The notes under the pieces: model-generated
The model's input: the letters and a program-made list of their open reading frames with translations, nothing else
Database searches by the model: none
Told to the model about the DNA's origin: nothing
Made by a program: the position numbers and the translations under genes
Assembly (NCBI GenBank): GCA_963693315.1
Contig: OY856188.1
Coordinates: 194,566,322-194,630,321 of the forward strand
Source: Diogma glabrata
Taxonomy: Eukaryota; Arthropoda; Insecta; Diptera; Cylindrotomidae
DNA: 64,000 nt
Direction of reading: 5' to 3'
In this document: positions 58,594 through 64,000 of the stretch, in pieces
Numbering within the stretch: the first letter of the stretch is position 1
Layout: every line of letters begins with the position of its first letter

Positions 58594-58735
58594 GCGGTGA
58601 TAATTCGAAATAATTTTTTGCCAAAAATTTCGAAAGCAAGTATATTGATAAAAGCACCAGGCCGTAGGCCGAGGGTTATTATCAATACCACTTGCTTGAG
58701 AAATTTTTCAAAAATTATGAGAATTTATCACCGAA
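58594..58735. repeat. Imperfect palindrome, ~140 bp
   Basis: CGGTGATAATTCG at the left pairs with GAATTTATCACCG at the right. Inner pairs are AAGCAAGTATATTGATAA / TTATCAATACCACTTGCTT, and the tip is GGCCGTAGGCC. A transcript would form a long hairpin. Confidence 0.75.
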
Positions 58736-58797
58736 CGAGGGGAATTCGTTTAGAAATTTTTTTGCCATTTTTCATTTCTTTATATATTTTTGATGAA

Positions 58798-58882
58798 TTA
58801 TACGTTGGCCTACTGTGATATCAGTTAATTATTTCAAAATTAGACTGATAATTCTTAATATCCCAGTAGGCCAGACGTATAA
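58798..58882. repeat. Imperfect palindrome, ~85 bp
   Basis: ATACGTTGGCCTACTGTGAT pairs with ATCCCAGTAGGCCAGACGTAT around a short AT-rich loop. Confidence 0.75.
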
Positions 58883-59200
58883 ATATTTGTTATTAGTATA
58901 ATTCAAATGTTATTGGTGAAATTGAATGATGTCATTACATTTTAAGGAATTTCATTGGTTTAAATTAAAATAAAACTAAGGCAAAAAGTTTTCTATGAAA
59001 TTTCTCATTTTACTACAATTAAATAATTTAAATTTCTTTATGAATTATTGCTGACTAAATATTACGCATACTATTTTCTTCTGTCCGTAAAACAAATACG
59101 AAAATAGGTATTTTTGATACAAATTTTTATTGGAAATTTTGGCAATTTTTATATTTCTTTTTTGAGCGACTTAAGAATAATATTTTTTTTTCCTACTCGA

Positions 59201-59310
59201 TAGGATAGTTTTTATCTCAATTAAAAGTTTTAATATTTTTTAATTGCGAGAATTGAATGTTAAATGTGGTTCATAAACCATCTTTCAGATGGCGGCGTAA
59301 ATTAGTTAAG
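59201..59310. repeat. ~110 bp direct repeat, copy 2
   Basis: Second copy of the 58256 repeat, with about 15 substitutions and small indels. Confidence 0.7.
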
Positions 59311-61462
59311 TGACACAACTTAATCATGGACTTTTTAAGTGTGTGTGAGTGAATGGCCAAAGAAGTATAACTTCCACCGTCTGGTCCGACACAGACCCTA
59401 CTTTTTAATTTTTATGTTTGCTGTTAATAAATATATATAATATATATTAATATAAATATTACTTTGGCTCTTAAAAAAACTTCTGTAATAAATTGTTGTT
59501 CCTTCTGAAATAATGTTATGTTATGCTAAATTAATGTTATGCCTATTGTCACAATTTGATGATGCTAAAGAGCTATACCAAATTTTGACGTTTCGTTATG
59601 GTGAATATAAATTCCAAAAGACAAAATTTTGACAATTAATAGTTGTCATCTGTCATTATTTCGCCAATTCGCACAGAACCATAGAGATGACTGATGTTCG
59701 TTTTAACATGTGTAAAGTTGGTGTCACACGTAAACGTTTGAGTTAGGTCGACTATAAATAGACATTGGCGTTCGTAGTTTGATCATCGGTCACACGAGCT
59801 CCTAGCCATGTATAGAACTGAGTACTGACTTAACACCATATGATAAAATACGAAGTAACCATATATATAAATATAAATATATGTATACACTCCAGTTGAA
59901 ATGCAATAAATAAATCAAAAAAATAATTCAAAAGATAACAAAACTGTTTAAATATTGATTATTTACGAATATGAATAAGTTTATTAAGAAAAGTAACACA
60001 ATTTGATCACGAGATTAACAAAAGTAAATTGAGTCATGCAATTTGTACTTGAATTGTGGATAAATGAAATTGAATTATACGAAGCTATATCATTGTACAA
60101 AACGTACAAACGTACAAGTGATCTCGACAAAAGAGTTTTCAACCACCCCAGGTTTCTTACTGCTATTACAACAAAAACCACAAATATATAATTACAATAA
60201 TTCTAAGTTATTACCACTAATTTTTTTTTCTACTTTTTTTGTTTGCTAGTAAATAAATATCATACAAAAAAATTACAATTTGAGAACTAAATGGTGACTT
60301 TGAAATATATTTATTGTTCATAAGACGACTGCATTGTTTTTTTTTTAAATATTTCGTTAACATGCAAACGTTATGATAAATGTAGTAGGAGGGAAATACA
60401 TTTTTATTGTTTATTGAAATAAGCTTACCGTTAGTAAAAATGTTTGAAAATCTTATTCCTTGATTAAATTTTGTTTAATGATAACCATACTAATAACAAT
60501 TTTCCCTCAGTTCATATACCAACCCACACTATTAACTGTTTAAAAGATTAAGTAAAGGTTCTCAGAATATCTGGATCATTCTTTATTCATTAAATGTGTG
60601 CCGTTCTTCACTTTTAAAGTTCTTTATTTTTTATACTTAGCCATATCATCATCATTCGAACCAATTAAAAATGTTTATTAAAAAAACGTAAAATATATAG
60701 CTGCGCCACGAACTAAACACTGTTAATCTATTTTTTTTAAAGTTGGACACTTTAGATATCTTCAATTTTCCTCAAATTTTCAGAATATATTAGTAGTACT
60801 GTGATAAGAAAAAGTGCAGTTTACCACCTCCTAAATGTGGCGCGTTTGACCTTGAATAGAGGTCAAAGTTTAAGATCACGGGTAAATTGTGATCATTTTA
60901 CTTCATAAAACCATGAGTCACCGATGACATTTTTTTTAATATGGATTCTACTTTATGCTAGGACAGATGTTAGCATAAATAATTTGGTGGCTCACTCATG
61001 GCTTGAGAGTCAAGGTCATTTAAAAATGTTGTTTTCTTTGCTTTTTTGTCTTGTTATCGTTAGCGGAATTTTAATTAAATTCGTAGCGAACAGACGTGTT
61101 TCATTTTTTCTCTGTGTCTTTATTTACAAAGTAATTCTTTATTTTTTTTGGATTAATAAGTTCTAAGTTGAATCCTTGAATTTTTAATTCAGATAAGTCT
61201 AATAAACAATAAAAATAATCTGATAATAATTGTGATAATTTTTTGTATTGGATTTTAAAGTGTTATATTTTTGAGGCTTAAATCATAACTTTTGTTAGTT
61301 TTCTATAATCAATATTTGTTTTATGCTACATCAAGAAAAATAATAATAAATCTTATTTTTACCGTATTTTCACAAAACAAATAAACAAATTTATAACAAA
61401 ATTAATTTTTGCAATAATTTTAAATTACAAATTGTTAATATAAATTAAAATTAAAATTAATT
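59311..61462. other. AT-rich region without recognisable gene
   Basis: Only short frames and A/T runs. 59640-59830 is slightly GC-richer (TTGGTGTCACACGTAAACG), but I cannot assign it. Confidence 0.35.
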
Positions 61463-62208
61463 GATCTATTGTGAAACAGTTTTCATATCAAATTTACTTT
61501 ATACTAAGCAAGATTATTCTAGGTAATCTCTCACCAACTAGAAATTTGCGAAGTAAGAGTACTGCAGTTGTATCGGATGCTGAACCAGGTAATGCTGGAT
61601 CAACTCTAGAATCCTCTAAAATATCTTTCCTGAATCTTGAGGCGAAAGTGGACTTCTTCATTAAAGAAAATTCTGCTTTAAAAGCTCAAATTGCTGAACT
61701 GCAATGTCTCCTAAATGAAGCTGCATTAGATCAAAACAAGATCAATGGTAAAATCGAACTCAACAATGACTATATTGATTTGGAATCCGAATGTATGTCT
61801 AACGAGCCTATTCTGCATCAACCGTTGCAAAGTTCAGCTCTAAATATAGAAAGAACTGATGGGTTTGTCCAAAAGGTACGTTTGGAAAGCAAACCATCGA
61901 GTAGTGGATCTGTGTTCAACCTACCAGCTGCTGAAAAAGGAATTCCATCTAATATCGTTATATGTACTGGTGGTTCTAATCATCTATCAGATGTTGAACA
62001 AAAATATTGGATTTTTGTTTCAAGATTAAGTAAAGATGTATCGGACGTTGTTTTTCAAAAATTCTTAAATCAGAACCTGCTACTACCGGATCTAAAATTT
62101 ATTCGGTTGGTACCTAAACCTATTGGCGAAGTGGATAGAGATTATGTATCTTTTAAATTAAAGGCGTCCTTGTCAGCAAAAGAGAAGATTCTTTCTTCGT
62201 CATCTTGA
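61463..62208 (+). pseudogene. ORF1/FP25K-like coding remnant
   Basis: Open for 248 codons after a TGA at 61462-61464, with no ATG near its beginning. Counting from the GTG at 61471, residues about 53-100 form a leucine-rich coiled coil (LNLEAKVDFFIKENSALKAQ), and 180-236 (YWIFVSRLSKDVSDVVFQKF ... DYVSFKLKA) resemble the C-terminal FP25K-like domain found in ORF1 proteins of insect Jockey-type retroelements and related host genes. The usual ending, a WP-G-hydrophobic-REF motif, is lost: the frame stops at LSSSS just where it should follow. TTATTCTAG before codon 18 could be a splice acceptor, so a host-gene exon is an alternative. No RT lies downstream. Confidence 0.55.
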
Positions 62209-64000
62209 CGTCTTTAAGAGTTCGTATCTCGTGACGTGGTATGAAGGTCTGAAATTTTAGATGCATTTTGATGAAAGTGTGGCAAAATACATACTAAAAC
62301 TTCAAGCGTTAAATAGAACTGCAAGACTGTCAACGGGGTGATTTTTCACGACAAAATGAAATTTAATACGTATTTAATACAAATTTGCCAACAAGTGCCC
62401 AATAACTGTTAGAACATACAATAAAAAATGAGGAACAAAGTTTTATTCATTTTTAAAGTTGATGGGGAGACTTTACCTAAAATTTCATGGGTGTGCCCCA
62501 CAATTGAGAGATATTCATTTTTATCCTCAAAATTTAAAAATTCTAGAGATTTGCTCATATAGCTCTATTAAAAATAAAGTAAAATATTTTTTTTTTGAAT
62601 TTGCTTATAAATTTGTAGAAATTTCTTCAATTGATTTAAATCAATAATTTTTGAAAAAAATCTTAACCTTGTTTAATTCACTTAAAATTTTCTAATTTTC
62701 TACAGTTAAACTTCCACCACTTGTAATCTCTAGAAACATACTATAGAATGGCGGACTGGACTAATTAAATTTTTTTGTATAAAATATACGTTAATTAGTA
62801 ATTACTACTTAGTACTTACTATTTTATAGATAATTATCTTTTATATGATTTTTATTATTTCCAACTGCTAACTGTGAATTGCTTTTACACTTTACAGCAT
62901 TTACCTTAATACCAAAATAATCAACACATTCACTTTATACATTACATTTTATTATTATTATTTTTTCAAGACAAATGCTGTTAATTCAGAAATAATTTAT
63001 GTAAGTCACAAACATACAAATCTAATAATAAAAAATTTAATTGCACAGAAAATGGATGTCATGCATAAAACGAATACATTAAGAAGTCTCGATGTAGTTT
63101 ACAACAAAATCTCAATGTTCAGGTGGAATGGAATTGTATCCTTGAACTTTTTAATAATAAAAAAAAGCAACTATGGACAGTTCATGTTTTAGGCTGTAAG
63201 CATTCAATAGTCTAACTAACCCAAAATATTTGATTTAGACATGTTTATATATAGAATTAAAAATAAATAATACATGTTGTGACACAGAATCAAAAAAAAT
63301 TATATGGAAAAGTGAAATGCAAAAAAATGTATACGAATTGAAATATATGACCGTTATGATTGTTGTATGTAACAGCACACAAAAAGTAACATTAATTTGC
63401 GAAAATAAGAAAAAGGTAGTTAGAATTGTAAAAACTATGCAAAATGAAATATCTTATCTTACCTAATCAAGTTTGTGTGAAATGCGATTAATTAAAGCTA
63501 GATTTCAAAATTCTATTTCATGTCTGAAATTAATTGAATGGCAATACCAAAATTCGTAGGCACACAAATTATTTCACTGTATTTTAATTTTTTTCTAGTT
63601 AAAATGGTACCTTCCAATATTCAAAGAGTCTAGTATAATAAATGTTTTATATGCTTTAACCGATCACCACAACTAATATTTAGCGTGCAAAAACTTATGT
63701 CAAATCGTTTGTTTGTTTTCCTCTCTTTGAAACAGTTATGCCTTTTCATAGACGTGCGTAACTTTTTCATTTTATTCAAAATTTTACAATTATTGAGAGT
63801 TTTTTTTAAAATCTATAAGCAAAAAACCCTTCTAAAAAATAATAGTTTCTTTCTCCCTGCGACTTATAAAAAGAAATAAAAAAACTGACACCTTGGCTTT
63901 TATTATAACCAAACATATACTTAATTTTTATTTTTTATCAATGAATAATAAATTTGTCCATAATGAAAAACGGTTAACAGCAAATTTTTATTATATACTG
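62209..64000. other. AT-rich region without recognisable gene
   Basis: A degenerate TTGATTTAAATCAATAATTT stretch near 62630 recalls the ends of the GATTTAAATC hAT-like family but lacks CAGGG ends. No other feature is supported. Confidence 0.35.

Overview
The window is an AT-rich, gene-poor stretch of a metazoan, most likely insect, nuclear genome (arthropod-type Ty3/gypsy, Jockey, R1-like and RTE-like sequences; many MITEs flanked by TA, TTA or 8 bp duplications). I found no intact host gene, rRNA or tRNA. Nearly everything recognisable is a transposable element, often nested several levels deep, and much of the unusual structure is large inverted repeats.

1-3.8 kb: TA-flanked terminal-inverted-repeat (TIR) elements, a small MITE, and two full ~734 bp copies of a third element joined head to head. 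3.8-14.0 kb: the most interesting locus, a foldback structure whose two ~2 kb arms are arrays of a 452 bp tandem repeat. Each repeat carries one predicted type III hammerhead self-cleaving ribozyme (five on the minus strand in the left arm, five on the plus strand in the right arm). A complete, apparently young Ty3/gypsy retrotransposon (identical 442 bp LTRs, AATT target duplication, open gag and pol joined by a canonical -1 slippery heptamer) has inserted into the left arm.

14.3-26.1 kb: a run of non-autonomous DNA elements, including one that carries a retrotransposon endonuclease fragment and a 5.8 kb foldback element whose tips are ~15 bp tandem repeats, itself inserted in a MITE. 26.1-38 kb: degraded 5'-truncated non-LTR retrotransposons, a pogo/Tigger-like element with nested insertions, and a near-palindromic MITE. 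39.0-40.9 kb: a triple nest of TIR elements. 44.05-49.45 kb: a dead Ty3/gypsy pol gene (minus strand) broken by an R1-like tail, a hAT-like element and a poly(A)-tailed non-LTR tail. 51.2-56.9 kb: three hAT-like non-autonomous elements with 8 bp target duplications; one is the inverted twin (1,939 bp) of the element in the dead gypsy. 56.9-64 kb: AT-rich DNA with short direct repeats and hairpins and one degraded ORF1/FP25K-like coding segment.

Functionally the only potentially active parts are the young Ty3/gypsy element (Gag; protease-RT-RNase H-integrase by frameshifting) and, at the RNA level, the hammerhead repeats. All alignments were made by eye, so boundaries are approximate except where a target duplication is stated.
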